This document shows positions 13,811 through 29,202 of a stretch of DNA of 64,000 bases, one piece after another. Source of the stretch: Chamaea fasciata (lineage: Eukaryota; Chordata; Aves; Passeriformes; Sylviidae); assembly GCA_029207755.1 (NCBI GenBank), contig JARCOQ010000017.1:5158945-5222944 (forward strand). Reading direction: 5' to 3'. Under the pieces are notes generated by a model. The model saw nothing but the letters and a program-made list of their open reading frames with translations, had not been told where the DNA came from and ran no database searches. Position 1 is the first letter of the stretch. Each line of letters opens with the position of its first letter. The translations under genes were made by a program, and so were the position numbers.

Positions 13811-16800
13811 TTCTGGTTCATGAGGATTGCACCCTCACAAGGGAGGGGGATCACAGGAAATTCTAGATGTCTCTTTGCTTTTCCTTCAATTTTCTCCATA
13901 TATATTTTCATGCTTTCCACTTCCCATTTTCCTGCCTTGCCGAAGGTGGTGTCCTTCTTTCCCTTTTCACGGTAGGATGGTCATGACAAAGTAAGACTTT
14001 TCTTCAGAAGCTGGACATTCAGCCACTGCACCCCTGCTACAGAAAACCTTTGGGCTGGCTTTGTCCCATCCCTCTGTAAAACTTGTATAGAGAAGAAAAA
14101 ACTTGTGACAGCAAGAGGAGAGAAAGTGCTTATTGTCACTTAGAACAGTGATACACAAATTTATCTGATGTCTTGCTCCTTGTTGACTCTCACTGCTCAC
14201 CTTTTCCCATGCGACCATGAAATTTTACGCCTCAGAGTCAGCTTTAGTGTTTCTGCTTTCTTTAGTGTTTCTTATCATTTACTCACCTTACCAAATACAA
14301 AGACAAAACTATCCTCGATGTATGTATTTTCACTCTGACTGGCTTTCAGCTCGTGTTTGTTATTACATTACACTTCTATTGTGCTGCAAAGGCTGTAGTC
14401 TCCCATGTTCATTTATTTTGTTCTTTCATTGGACCTTCCCCAGGCAAAATATTTAAAACCAAGGGAAAAAGAAGAAAATTTACCTTAGGAAATTTAGCTT
14501 TCATTGCTGACTTTCAGCCAAACAGTTTTCTAGACTTCTTGCAGCTCCCCCAGGAGACAGATGGTTGGCAGTGTGGGTACTTGTGCCGTACCTCTGCAAG
14601 GCAAGTCCCATCTCTGAAAACCTACTGCTGAGTTCTTGGACTGCCAATGTGTGCAGAGCTCCATTATCTCTAATTTCAAGCAAAAAAGGTGTTAATTAGA
14701 GTAATTTGTGAAGAGGTTTGATGTTTAGAAAGACCAGATCCACATGGATTTCATTGCAGTTCCGGAGCATCTCACCCCTCAGATGCAAACCCTGGACAAG
14801 GTGTTTGTGCTGGAGAGCCATGGATCAGTACAATCCTTGGCCATGCTCATTCCTTATGGAAATGGGTGCTTCATTCTCTGTTTGAACAGTCTGTTTAATC
14901 AGCTGCCCTGAACCAGTATTTCTGCTAAGATCTGGCCTATAAAGCAAGGAGCCCAAGATTCCTGAGTGGGAAATCCGTGGCAGTTCCCTGTTTTTCAGCA
15001 TGGCTGTATGTCTGCAAGGACGAGCAGCGAGCTGGATGACTCCAGCCTTGGTGGGTCTGAGGACATTCATTGTGAAAAGCAGCTGTGGAACCATCAAAGT
15101 GATTGCTCTGGGCTGATGTACGTGTTTCTAATGAGTCTCATTGCAGAGGGACTTATTCAGTGTCTGTGTTATTTACACAGGACAGCACTATCAGTAAAAG
15201 GCCTTATTATCTTCTCTGTATTTGTTTCTGTATCTTTCAGTTTAGCAACTCTCAAATTCAGTGTGGCTTGTGTTTTTTTATTATTTTTATAGCTTGTTTC
15301 CTCTTTAGTGATATTATCATGGAGCCAATAAAACTGCTTTCCTTCTACATCTGGTCAAGGGAAGATTTTGCTGGGTACACGAGTCATATTTCTGTAAATG
15401 CCTCCAAGTGAATATAAAAAGCTGTTGGAAGCAATTGAGTTTACTGTTGCCTTATGTACTGTCATTAATTAGGAAATAAAGTGAACTGCATTTTATATCA
15501 CTTGTAATCAAAATGTTACAGTCTTAATGTGAAGTCTTCCAAGTGCAGGGCTTCAAAGCAGGCTCTGTTCTCGTACAAATGAGCAGTGAGGAAGAAGGAT
15601 ACAGACATTCTTTAAATTTTAAAATTCATGGCCCAGATTTTCTGAGTGCTGCCATGCAGTGAGGCGAGATGGAAGCAGCTGCACCAATGGGGTGGGCAGG
15701 CAGGATAATTATACCTGGGTAACCTTTGCCATTCTGTTCTATTCCACCACTGCAGCATCCCAGTAACTCTGGTAACTGGGCATGGCTCCTGTATTGGGTA
15801 CCACAAAACACCCATCTTCAGCAACCACCCTTTACTTCAGATTAAATTGATGGTTTCACCCCCTAAGTCTGTTTTCATTGAATTCAGAGTTTTCTTGACC
15901 CCCTTTCCTGCCTCCCAGTTTAAAGCACCAAGCAAGATAAAATATATATAATGAAAGAAACACAAACGAAATACTTGAAAAGAAAAGAAAGAAAAAAAAG
16001 CATTTCATCAGCAACCCTTTTTTCATAACCTTTAACATTAAGTGCCTTTGTCAAGTCCATTAGGACCATATCTGCACTTTCCGGAGTTTGAATACTTTCA
16101 TATATTTGGCTCCATATGAACAAACTGGTGGAGCAAACATATTAGTAGATCATTTGCCATGTACATGATTCAGATACCCAGACATGTACAAAACCCAGGC
16201 AGGGATTAAGCAAGTCTGACAGCACTGAAGTGACTCCAGTTCTGTGTATGTATAAGCGATAATGAACCAAAGGCCCTGTTTGCCTTCAAATAACATGCAT
16301 AATGATTAATTAGACAGGGGGCATGAGTAATAATCACAATATTATATGCTCCACCATAATGGAACGCTGCTCTCTTCTTGCTTTGTTCCTCTAATCTCTG
16401 AGAAGCAAATATCCACTGGGTGTTAACCCGCAGAGTGGGAGGCAGATTGTAGTTGCTCACAGGTTATGAGCAGCACTTCTTTCCCACTGTAATTTTATAC
16501 CCCCGGGACATCCAGAAAACCTCTTTGGAAAAAACCACGATTGCTAAAGGATTAAAGGGATCTGCAGGGAAAAAAAGAAGCAGAGTTCTAGTTGCAGATT
16601 ACAGACTTGAACATGTTCCCAATAAATTAAATGGCAAAGTTTTCTTTGATTCCATGCTGGATCCTGAATGCTTTATCATCAAGATATTCTTTGCTAAAAG
16701 TCATAGTTTGTCATAGACATACATTAAAAAAGAGAACAGTTGCTCAACCCCTTATTTCCTGTTTATTCATCTCTTTTTCCTGTGAGGCAAAACTGCCCTT

Positions 16801-17026
16801 TTTGTGTATTTACCAAGCAGCTTTTCTGGCAGGGGGCTCCCACCTGGGCTGGGCACAGGCACTGCTGGGTCTCAGCCCCGCTTCAGCCCCAGCAGCCTTG
16901 GCTTGCTGCTGTCTCCTTGTCCCTCCAAGGAGCAGCATGGATGGCAAATTTCCAGGACGGACTGGAGAGCTAAAGATGATGTCAGGAGCCACCTTACATC
17001 TTGGTGCCCTGCCCAGACACACCAGG

Positions 17027-17050
17027 CAGCAGCAGCAGCAGCAGCAGCAG
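17027..17050. repeat. (CAG)8 trinucleotide repeat
   Basis: Eight exact CAG units. A short open frame reads them as poly-Gln or poly-Ala, but nothing else supports coding here. Confidence 0.85.
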
Positions 17051-20000
17051 CACGAGCCCAGTCCCAAACTGTCTCTGCAATCCCTGCCCTGCCCCCCCTA
17101 CCTGCCTAAACAGCAAACAGGACAAGGGGATAAAATCCCCCACTAACACTCACTGCCTTTGTGATGTGATCCGTGCTTCTCCCCAGCTCCCCCAGGAAGC
17201 CCACACATGGTACAACAGCCCCAGGAGAAGTGCGCACAGGTACAGAGCCAAAAAATGTTCTTTGGTTTGAAATTCAACCCACACTAAACTCAACTAAACA
17301 GACACACTCTTTGTTTTCCTCATTTAAGCAGCAAACCCAATTTTTCTGTATTAGCTATATATAACTTTACCATCCTCCAAGGTTAAAAATATTATAGGCA
17401 AATTCCTGTCTTTGCTTATTTTTAGTTGCTATTGTCTGCTCTGACGTTTTGGTGCACATACTGACTTGGATGCTCATGGAGCTGGCAGAGGTTCTGCAGG
17501 GGCTGTTCAGTAGGAAGTGACCAGGGAACACAAGCTGTGATGCATTTCTGCATTTTAATTCATTTATTAGAGCTCAGCCCAAGGGAAATGGATGCACTTC
17601 CTCAAGCACCACTTTACCTTCTCCCCCAGGGGCTGTTGGTTTTGGAGGGAGAGAGGAGGCGATCACACTGCCTGTGTGGGAGCAGCCCTAGACAATGGAG
17701 TTTACAAATGAATATTTGCTCTTTTCTACCACATTTTTCTCCTTCAAATGACTCCCACCTCTCTTTCCTCAAACATTACCTGCTTTGGGGGTGCACTGTG
17801 CAAGCAGGCTGTGTCCAAGTCAAGCATCAAGTTTTTCAGTCCCAGGGTATTTCTGTTGCATCATCACTTTCTGGTGAAAATTTTTATCTAGGATTGCAAG
17901 AAGGGCTTTCTCATTCAGTCAGTGCAGTATGAGCTTTCCAACATCAACTTTTGGTCTCTCTCTGCCTTTGAAGCACATTTTGAAGCCACTGATGGACAGT
18001 GTAAATGGAGATATGAGAGACCCTCACAAGCTGTACCAAGCTCCTTCTTGTTTCAGTAGAACATGAGAAAATAAGGGTGAAGGTGTCTACCAGACACTCC
18101 AGAAACACTGCCTGGATAAGCTCGGGAAAACTGGTAACTGTTCATGATTTAACTGCCTTTGTAACATTGCAGCAACCTCTGAGACACAGCCAGGCACCTC
18201 TGCCAGCATGAGTCATGAAAATCAGACTTATCCTCACCACGTCTTGATCCACATTATCCCATTCCCAGCCACTTCCCTTTCCCCAGCTCTGAAGCGCCCT
18301 GCACCCCACAACTGCTCTCCTTGCCAGACAAATGTCTCCCTGACATTTGCACACTCTCTCCCATGACCGAGCCCGGCAAAGTTGGAGTCTGATGCAGAAG
18401 GGAAAATATTCCCTTCACTTGACATACCTACGTGTTAAAATGAAACAGGCTCGTACAGGGAAAAACCCTGGCCCTTATCAGTGTGACATTGTGGAGTCTC
18501 ACGATCATAATCCAATATTAGTGTGTGATAGAGGTGCTGCTGGTGGGGCAGCCCATGCTGGGGGAGAGGTGGGACCTTGTGGGTGACCTCTGCAAGGCTC
18601 ACCTGCCTTAAACCCCCAGCACCTCCCTCAGACAGGGGGATTTGTGACTTTGGGAGGGGAGAGGAAGGTCTAGGACACTTCCTTCCCACTCACTGCCCTT
18701 GTGCAAAGTGCTCTGTAAGAAGGACAACCCATGGGGATAATCAGATCTCTCCCAGTCGCCTTCACGCCCCAAAAGCTTCCCAAATTTACATCAGGAAGGA
18801 CTGTGGGAAATGTGGAGAACTCTGTGCTGGGGAGATGCAGAGGGGCTGAAGAGGAGGTTGGATGAAAATCGGCACCTCTCTCCACCAACCCACCTGCCAA
18901 ATCTTGCCCTTTCCCCCACTCTGCAGGCCACAATCTCGTTTGGGTTCTTGCCCTTTACCTTACCATTTCTCAATTACTCCAGGGTTCAAGGACTTCACCT
19001 TTCTGGCACCTGAATAATCCATTCAAGGGTAATCTCTGTGCTCCATGCCCACAGTGCAGGTCATGGCAGTCCTTGGCTCAAAGGTTATTGTGTGAAGCAG
19101 AGTTTGGCCCCTGGTCCTGCCTCTAGATAAGAATGTTGGACATCAGGAGGCAGCTTTCCATGGTCACTCTCTGCTCTGAGCATGTCAGGGCTTTACTGAG
19201 GAGAACAGAGCTTAAGGCCATCGAGCTCCCACATCCAACCGGAATCCATGAAATTCACCTTGTTCTCTCATCCTGCCATCAAATCCCAGCCAACAGGACC
19301 CAAAGGGACTCTGAATCTTTCCTCTTTTTGTAAATAAAGGGATGTAGATGTCAAAGCATTGTACTTGGGTGTGAACCTGGAAAAGCCTTGTGCCAAATGA
19401 TGGCTTATGAGCATTAAATCTCTACTGGGAGGGCTGCACTTTAGCCATTCTGGCACCCTGGCATCCCCCAAGCCTCCCTCAAAACCCTGCCTGCAGCTGT
19501 CAGAGCCAAACTGGCCACTTGTGCCTGTTCACATTTATCTTTCTCTAATCAAGGCTCAAGGAAGGACATTTAGCATGTCAATCATAATCCCATTACTGTA
19601 GCGATTCATTAGTGCAGTGGAATGAGATCCTGAGAGAAATTCTCTTGAAGGAAAGGGGTGGAGAAACAGGCTGGGGAGTCTGCAAGGTTAATTCCCTGGG
19701 GAATTGCTTTTTTTTTTTTTTTTAATTCAGTGCAAATTCAATCATGTTTGGCAGCTATTTTAAGGAAAAAACAATTACCTCAGGTGCTGAGATGCCATGG
19801 AGACAAGAATAACTTGGGACTGGTCTGAGTTATAACCCTAAATACAAACCAGATTAGAGGTTTTCCAAACCAGGGGCAGGAGAAACAGGACAACAAATGG
19901 CACTGCTCACATGGGCAGCCACACATCACCTCCCATAATGGTGAGATCTAAACCTAATATTAAAGTTTAGCGTCACTGTGGTTAGATGATTCTAGAAAAC

Positions 20001-23000
20001 CTTGTTTTCCCTTATTTTCCACAGTCTGTATCAGATAATTCCATCAAAACAGCAGCCCCTGCTTATTTGCACCCCACACAGATCAATGGGATGCACAAGA
20101 GCTCCTAAAAGGCCAGCGTTTGTCCCTGGCCCAGACTCCAGCAGCTGCTGAGAGCATCCATTTATAACAGAGACAGCGGAGATCCCTCTCAGCACTACAG
20201 AAAGGCTCTTTACGTCATAAATTGTATTTAAAGACTCTTTCAAGGAGACAAGCAAATTTAAGAGGGCAGTTAGCTCCTGGCACTTAGATGCATAACTTTA
20301 TTTGAGTATTCAATTTCCTCCTTCATTCATAAAGTAAACAATCTGAGTTATCAGAAAGTGACTGTATACTCCTGCAGTGTTTTCTTAAAAGAGTCAATAG
20401 GAGCAAGGCGACATAAAATGCTTCAGAGTGCATGACACAGGAAAACACGAGCCTTTAAATTACACACATTCAGGAAACGGTTGAATTCAGCATTTTAGAT
20501 GGAAAGGTTAAAATGTTTGTGCTGAATTGTATTAAATCTTTCACCAGTAAATCCTGTAGGAAGCAGAACATTTGAAGGAACCTACTTATTCCCAGTGTCT
20601 AGGAAAGGCTCCCAGAGTTTCAAAGGAAAACGTCCATTAATCTCATTGGACAAGTGCAATCTAATAAAAGCTGTTGTTAAGTTAAGGGAACTTGGTTAAG
20701 TGTTTTCCAAATTTAGTTTATTCCCCCACACCCCCCAAAAATCCCTTTTTTGCCTGAAATGGAGAGGGTTTGTGACTTTTCAGCCTGAAATGACCTTTTT
20801 TAGGAAGATTTTGCCAGCCTTTGGAGAACTATAGCTGGGAGCTGGCAGGGGTGGCCGGGGCTCCTCAACAGCAGCTCAACTCCACTCTGGGATGGGTTTG
20901 TAGATTCAGGTCCCTCAGCAGGACAAACCCAGTGTCCCCTAGCAGTGGTTTCACTTCTCAAACACAATCCAGACTTTATTACATGGATTGGTTTTACCCC
21001 AATTCCACAACAAAATCCAGAGCCAAGAAAACAGGGCCATTACTGCCACTGACCCCATGCTGGACCTTTTCCAGGTCACTTTGCCTCATGACATCCCAGC
21101 TCCAATCACTGAGGAAATGTGGATGTGACAGATGACTTCCAGCATGAAGATGACAATAGATAGTGCCCTCATAACTACAGGGTTAAAAAAGGGGAGCCAA
21201 GCTCGAAAGTCTGATAGAGTTTAAATATTTTACCTCTGTTTGACCAAAAATCTCTCAGGGGAAAGGAAGGAAAGCAACTGACAACAAGGCAGCACATTCA
21301 CAGCCTCTTTCCAAATTAGAACAGAATTAATGATGGCAGTGGAAGACTGAAAATGCACAGCTATAGTTTTTCAAAAGGAATTTAGCACTTCTGGAGTCCG
21401 GAGTGGCTGACCATCCAAAGAGTTGAAATCTGTGAGCTTCCCAATGGTCAGTTCAGCCTTGGCTGGGAAGGGAAATTCTCAGCTTTCTTACAAAACAAAC
21501 TAAAAGCAAAACAAACCACTTTTCCTGGTGAGACTTTCATTCAATTCTGCAGACTCAGGAAGCTCCTGAGATAAGGCTCCACTCCAAGGATACACTCCGC
21601 ACTGAAGCCTAGACCCAAGCTGGCAATTAGCAGGAGCAGAACATGCTTAATGAATTACCACGTTTGGGCAGCCTGACTCAGGAGGCAAAAATAACCTAAA
21701 CCTTTGCCTTGTGTTTTCTGCAGACCAGTTGTGCACTTCAATAAAAGGCATCAGTGATAACGAAAAGCACGTCAGCCTCCCAAGAAACCTTCTGAGGAGG
21801 TCCCCAGATTTCCTGCTTCTGACAAAAATTGTTGAGAAATCACAGCAATTTCTCCCTGATTTTTTTTTTTTTTTGGCTGGTTTTGGGTTTTAGTGAGACA
21901 TTCAGAAGCACTTAAATACTGAGTTTTAAAAAGCTTATAAACCTCAGATCAGATTCTGGTTTTGTTTGGAATTGTTTTCTGATTAAGAGGTAAGTAGATT
22001 TCTATTTTATCCAAACCAATTTCCCAGGAATTAGGGACTGATCTTTAGCCAGTTCCTCTTTGAAAAATCAAAACTAAATTTAATTACAGGAGTGGAAGCC
22101 AGCTATTTTAGAAACTGTGGATGCTATTGTGGTTTTACTTTTGGCTTTTGCCTCTTGCAAGTGGAAGAGAGTTTGGTTGCCATTTATCCAGGCTGCCTTT
22201 AAAAACAAAAAGTCTGGTGACCTGGCACGGCTTTCTCCAGATGTGTCTGATTTTGTGGTTATGTCCCAAGCCTCATTGACACCACTGTGGCCAAAATGAT
22301 CGGTGAGGCACCGACCAAGCCACAAAGGTAAAGCAAGCCAAGAAAAGTGAAGGAGTATCGACATTTCAGAGCAACCATAGGCTTCAAAACGCTGAAGAGG
22401 ATTTATGTGTGAGCACAGAGACCTTCTGAAACCTGGAGCTCCTGAGGAGAAGGTGCCAACAACTCAAGGCAGCTCGTGGTGTCTCCAGTCTGCCCTGGCT
22501 GTCCCAAAATGATGCAAAGCAGTGCTTTATAAAAGTCCTGCTTGCACTTTGGTTTAGATATGTCTAAAATTTCCAGGCGTGGGAGACAAGGGCAGGTCCA
22601 GCAGCCCCAGGATGCTCCCGCTCTCCCAGCTTTGTGACTTTGAAGTGATGGGGCAGGTGTGGCTCTTCTCTCCCCGGGTTCGGTGCCATTAGCACCACAA
22701 AGGTATCACTGTCCCTGAAAGTGGAGTGCCCAGGGTGCCCCACACGGCAGGGAAAGGGGGGGAACACGAGGACACAGCTCTGCAGCCTTGTCAGGAGGTG
22801 AGGGCGAGCAGCAATGTCAGAGTCAGTGACCTCAGAGCACAGCTCATCCAAGAAGGAGCACTGTTATTAAAACTGTCTGCTCAGAAATGAGCTATCCAAT
22901 ATTAATATTTTAAATTGCTCAATCCTTTCTAGCCGTGTCTTAATATGAGGCAAAGCTGCATGATTTAAAAGCAAAGCTCAAGCCACTGTCAATCACTCCT

Positions 23001-26000
23001 GGGCATGTGGCAAAGCCTGCTGCAGGAATACTGATGAGACCAACTTTCCTTCTGGGAGAGATGCTTCTGGAACAGCTTTGCTGGGTCCTCGGGCTCCTTC
23101 CAGAGAAGGTGAGGGATCTTTCATCTGCTGGGACTGTCCTGTGCTCCACAGACACTGCATCCACCCTGAATACAGAGCTCAGGACAAAGCTGGAACACCA
23201 GGCTCGTGCTCACAGACCCTGTGGATACAAGGTTGGATTCAGGAGCACTTCTACAATGCGCCAAGAGAGAAGCACGCTCAGGAATGATGGCCCTTTACTG
23301 TTTGCTTTTTATCATGGGCTTTCCACAGACTCCCATGGAACTCCAAGATCCTTCTGGCACCTCAGCACAGAGGAAGGGTTTTCTCTGGGGGAAAGTGTGA
23401 TTTTGGGCATGAACTGAAGAAACCCAAGCTGAAGACAGAAAGTTCTGGGTTGCTGTTGGCTGGGATGAATGTAGAGATGAAAGAATGACAGCCTGTATTT
23501 ATCACTTTTTCCTCCTGAAGGAAGGTGATGGCAACATGATCAGCTACACCTGGGATCCAACTCAATCCCAAATCTTGGCTTGTTGTTATATCTGAATTAT
23601 TTAATAAGAAATACATACATATTATATCCACGATGACCTAATATGTTAAAAACGCTTCAGGACAGCAGAAAAGCCAGCTTGAAATGCTTCCAAAGCCATT
23701 CCCGTGGAGTGAGGCTCAAACACCACCATCATTCCTCACTCACCATTAGCTATCACCTTCCCTGTAAGTTCCCTGCTCCTGTTTGGTGCTGCGGCATTAT
23801 TAGTCAGGGAGGAAAGATGTCAGGGTCAGGCTCAGGAGTGGCAGTCACCCTGCAGTCCCCACGCAGTGATGGCCGTGCCAGTGACAGAGCACCCACAGCC
23901 TGGCGAATGTGCTCCCACAAAACAAAGGTGGATCTGAATCAACTGCCTCCCCAAAAGGCCACTTTCTGGTGCCCTTTGAGCAGCAGCAGCAGCTTCCCTG
24001 TCGAGCATTCCTGTTGCAGATCCCCACAGACACACCGGAGTGTCTGTTACAGCCTCCAGGGGTAAATGATTAACGCCCATTCCACCTTGGCACTCACCTT
24101 AGTCCTGTTCATGCAGGAGGGGTGGGGTCTCCAGCAGTGTTTCCCAACCCCCTGACTGAGGCCACAGCACTAAAGGCAGCTTGAACAGCCCCTAATCAAG
24201 TGTTACAGTGGGCTCCTGGGGCTAAATTCCCATCATTTCCATCCATTCAATGAACTGGAGCTGTTTTTTAGTGCAAGCAAGGAGTGAACAGGTGGGAGGA
24301 ATGATACCAACACATGCAATAACAGAGACAGGAGGGCCCTGCTCCACATCCTGTCTGTGTCCACTTCTCTTTTCCTCCCAACAGTCTCTCAGGTGGTCCC
24401 ATAGAAGGGTCAGTCCTATGCCTTTCCCTAGGGAAGGGAAATGTGAGCACAGGTGAAACTGGAGCAAGGGCTGGAAGTTTCTACCAGTGTTTGCTTGGAG
24501 CCATTTGCTTGGTTTGGAGGAAAAAAATCATAAGAAGCATCTTACTTCTCTGTTTTCTATCCAGCTTTGCCCTCATGTGTGCTTATTTGAATCATTCCCA
24601 AAACAAGGGTTTCCAAAGCTTTTCCAGGCGTGAAACAACTAGTTTTGCACCCAAACCAAGACAGAATCTTCTGCTTGAATGATAAAACTTTCCTACTTCC
24701 TCTTGTTTTCTTCTAGGTCATCAGGAAATGCAAATAGCATCCCCTATATGAGGTTAATTGTTTCTAGGGGAGAGTTGATGAGCAGTATTACCTTACACCA
24801 GCTGAGAAATTGGCCCTGGAAGCAGTTCAGCCTCCAACATTTTCAAACAGCACAATGGTCAAGGTCTGCTGTTGGCCGCATTTAACACTGCTGTGGAAAT
24901 GCATGCTATAAAATCTTACTTGAAATTCCAATGTCAATGCATTTCCTAACGAAGTTAAGGAGAGCTTGCAACAACAGGGCAAAGGCTGGTGAACCCCAGC
25001 AGTCCCAGGGCATTAGGAAACTGTGGGTGAAGATGCTTTTTGCCAAGTTTCACCATAAAAACTGTCCAAAAAACCTCCCCATCCTTCTTCTTACCATCTG
25101 CTGTATCCCTGACATGTTACCTGTGGTGGTGCTCTCGGGTAGAAATTTTACTGGAACATGGGATGGGTGTTTTTCATAGAAGAAAGATGGATGAGGAAAA
25201 ACTCCCTTTAACAAGAGCCTTTCTGGAATGCGCTGCTCAACAAGCTTCCTTTGAGGAAGAACTTCTTTGAAATAAAATCACTTTGCAGAAGGTGTTATTG
25301 CTCCTCATTAAGTGTATTCTATGTAAATTTGATACTGAACAGAAGAAATTCTTGGAGACACCACCTCCTACCAACCCCTGGTCACAAAGCTTTCTCTAGG
25401 AAGGACCACCTGATGTGATGAAAGGACCGGTGTTATTTGTTTTCTTCTTCTATGCATACAATGGTGAGATTGAATATTCAGCTCTGCTTTAGCTGCTGCA
25501 TGAGTAAATAGCCTGGATATTTAATTACAGCAGCACATTGACCTGGAAAGCAATGTGAGTTGCTTTCCTGGTGGCACACCACACCAACTTGGTAAAAAAC
25601 CCCAAAGCATTGGAGAGGAGCAGTGAAGCAGTGTACAGAGACTGGGAAGGAACACTGAATTATCAGTGCTCACCCTCTGTGTATCACCAATCACTTCCAG
25701 AGAGATTAAAAACCAGCAACAGAACCTTACATCCCTTCACCCCCTAGAGCACTGCTGTACCTTCCGCCTTCTTTCCAGGAGAAATCTCTTGCATCCACAT
25801 AATTCTTCACAGACTTTTCAACCACAGGACCAAGGAAAGGAAGTTTGATGCCCTTATAACCGTGGTGGGTGTGTTCCCCGGCTGGCACAAACCAGCCAAA
25901 CTCGGTGCACAGCTTCTCCTGGGGGCTCTGCATCCCTGAGGCTTGTGCAAGGAACACTCAAACCCCTCTGCCAGCTGGGTGGTATTTGCAGCTTAGACAG

Positions 26001-26208
26001 AGCCCAGGAGGCAGCTGAGCTGCCACACAAGTTGTGCTGAACATTTCTGTGTGCAGCACAGGAAAAAATGATGGTTCTATGCTCCAGCATAAGTGACACC
26101 CCATTAGAGAGTCTGGGGCTTTGGGGGCCCAGCAGACATGAAACCACAACTTACAATTTTCCATGCAGAAACCTAAATGAAACTGACTTTCTGGGGTTTT
26201 TTTGGTTG

Positions 26209-26235
26209 TTTTTTTTTTTTTTTTTTTTTTTTTTT
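26209..26235. repeat. 27-base T homopolymer
   Basis: Uninterrupted T run in the downstream flank. Shorter T or A runs of the same kind occur at about 1549-1565, 2140-2154, 19708-19723 and 62864-62881. Confidence 0.9.
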
Positions 26236-29202
26236 AAGCAACTGCTTGGGCGAGCAATGATTTTATTGTGCTATTAATATGACCATAAACAAGAACAACA
26301 TGTGTTTATAGGCTCAAGTGCTTCATTACTCGCTCGCTGACTTGGTAGAAATCACTGTGGCATCAGTTTAAAGTGCAAAATGGAGCAAATCATTGTAGCC
26401 ATGTTGTAAAATCATCTGGGTAGGCAACCTTTGAACAAAGGCAATTGATAGCTCCAAGGCAGCTGTACCACAGCAGTAAACAGAATAGTTGTCCACAAGC
26501 CACCAGAGCTGCAGGAGAGCAAATAACCCTGTGCCTTGGAAGGGGTGGGAGCACCGAGGGGGCTGAGAAAGGTTTGGGAAAGAAAAGTAAAGGTTGCTCT
26601 CTGAAGGTGACAGAGCTGCCGTTGGCACGGAGGGTGGGCAGGGTCCAGCCTGGCTGGAGCTAGGAGGAGTGGGGCAGTGCCTGCAGTGGGGGGAGCGTGT
26701 GTCCTGGTCAGCTGCAGGGCTTGGTTGTCCCGCACCTCAGTTTCTGTCTGATCTCCTCCAACCCTGCCACCCCAAACATTCGAATTCCTGTGACGAACTG
26801 TGTGGGCTGAGCTGGCCTGTGCTACCAGGAGGCTGCAGGAGCAGGATTGAGGATGCAGCATGAGCTGGGAAGATCTAAACTTTCCCATGTTTTTTATTCA
26901 CACCTATTGGGGCAAATGCTCCTCTTTGCCATGTAATAGGGAGTACAAAGGGACATGGACCCCCTAGAGAAGGACTTCAAAGTGGCAGCTGTGGAGGGAA
27001 TGGCTAATATTACACAGATCCCCCTGGATGTGGGTCTGCAAGACTGGAACCTGCACAGGGGTGCTGGCTTCTCTGTGGGTGCAAAAACCTGGAGGGAAGG
27101 AATTTCCTCAGTCCCACAAGGGCTGGGCAGACACTTTGCCTCTGCCACGAGGAGACGAAGGGACAGGAGTCTGCAGGAATGGCTCCTGCCTTGGGAATGG
27201 GAGTGAAAGATTGGAAGACACCCTCAAGTGTAAAACCGACGTTGTGGATGATGTCACCCAGTGAGGGCAGGGAGTGAGCAGGAAGGAAAAATTACACATG
27301 TCCCAGTTGTTTCACTTCTTGTCCCTCTGCCTCGTTTCATCTGTCACCAGCCCCCCGAGCATCCTGACTCTTGCTCGACGGTTACCAACAGGCAATAAAT
27401 AAAACCTCTGGAGCCACTGGTGTCAACATCTTGGCATTGTTTAGGTCTCTCTGTTTGCCTTTAAAATAACTCTCCTCCTCGGGGTCATGCAGATGAAAAA
27501 GCGAGGACCCCCTGCCATCATCCACAGAGAAATCATCTTGCCATGACTTGTGCTGTGCTGCCTTTTTTCTTTTTTTCCTGCCTGCAAAGTTTGGGGTTTG
27601 GGGAGCTGGCCAGGAGCACTGGTCAGGGCTCTGCTGCCTCTTGCCAGCCTGTGCCTTGACACATCACCTCGGGCGCCGACACGTCGCCTGAGCTTGGGCC
27701 ACATCACCCATTTCCCTGCCTCCCAGAGGCACACTTTGGGCTGGATTTGGGATGGTGTACCCCGCCAGCCCCTGGCTTATCTGTTGCCTGGCTGTGCCTG
27801 GCTCTGCTGCGGATGTTGGCCGGCCAGAGAGTGGAAAAACAAACGGTGAAGATGTGGATCCATGGTCAGAGCCTGGCCCTGCAAACATGGTGTGCCAGTG
27901 CTGGGGCTGACGCTGGAGGGATGCCATTCCATGACAACCCTTGCCCTGGCCCTGGAGCTTTGCCATCATGCAGGCTGCTAATGAAACTCTGGAGGCACAA
28001 GAAATATTCCTCCAAAGACACTTTTCATCCATGGGCTTTGATAAAAGGGTAGCTTGCACCCCCACCACGCCTGCACAGACCAGCCCCTGCAGGGCACTGG
28101 TGCTCCCCAGTGTCTGGAGCATCTCCTTTCCTCCAGCAAGGGTTGCGTGGTGGAAAGCATCATCCTCCATCTCAGCTGAACTGTGACTTGATGTCAGATT
28201 CACTCTCCCTGATCCTCTTTAGCTTGTTGTTTATAATAAAAATCAAGCGATCCATCACTTCTGACAAGAGGAAGAGTTGCTCCAGGAAGCCCTGGACAGG
28301 TCAACTTCTATATAAAGGAACTATTACTTGACAGTTTCCTGGCCATAAATAGCCACACAGCAAGGCTGGGGATTTTATTTAGAAATAGCAAATAAAGTAG
28401 GACATAAGTAACTTTATGACCTTGCTCCCCCCTCATTTCCCACCCTTCTCTCCTCTTCAGTAGGGTCCATTCCTCTTCCCCAGGTTCCTTGGGACTTACA
28501 GCACCCCCATTTCCCACCTCTGAGATGCTGCAGAAACATGCTGCTGCCAGCTTTTGGAAGCGTGGCGTGGGTTTTGCATCACTGAAGATTTTTTGATGCA
28601 TCTCAGCTCCAAGAAATTGTTTTCTACCTGGCCTTCATTAAAATAATTTCAAAGTAATCTACTCTGCGTGGCTGAAAGCTGGAAATCTTCCACTCAAAAC
28701 ATTCCCAAAACTGGATTCAAAGAATTACACCTCCAACACACACCTTATTTTTTCAATCCCTCTAGCCTTTCTTTTAAGTTTTGGAGGACTAACTTCTGAT
28801 TTTCTAATGCTCAGACTTGGCAGCATCAAAACCAATCAGGAAATACAAAAGAAAAAGCCAGCATTTTGGTATTCTTTTATTATTGGGAGGTTTTGACCAC
28901 TTTTGTCATGTCGTTTGCCTAAAATAATAATAAAACCCTCTTTGTTTGGAGCTGGAAAGGGAAGAGCAGCGTGTTTATTTAATGTATGACTCATCAGCTC
29001 AGTGTTGATACGCAAAACGCTTCAGAAGCTAACACTCTATAGAGATGATCATTTTTAATATAAAACAGTAAATGTTTAAAACAACCATTCTTTTTTTTTT
29101 TTCTTTTCTTTTCTTCCTGTTGTGGCCAATAAAATGTAAGGCAGGCCACGTAGCTTGCATTTTAATAAAATTAAGTTATCTGGTGCCATGTTTTTACAGT
29201 CT

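Larger units (their letters stand above)
13811..29202. other. Non-coding flank downstream of GATA5, proximal part
   Basis: No gene recognised. Short open frames only. It contains the (CAG)8 at 17027 and T runs at 19708 and 26209. Several AT-rich stretches (about 15,100-16,700, 20,300-20,700, 28,600-29,060) look like slowly changing non-coding DNA but cannot be judged without comparison. Confidence 0.6.
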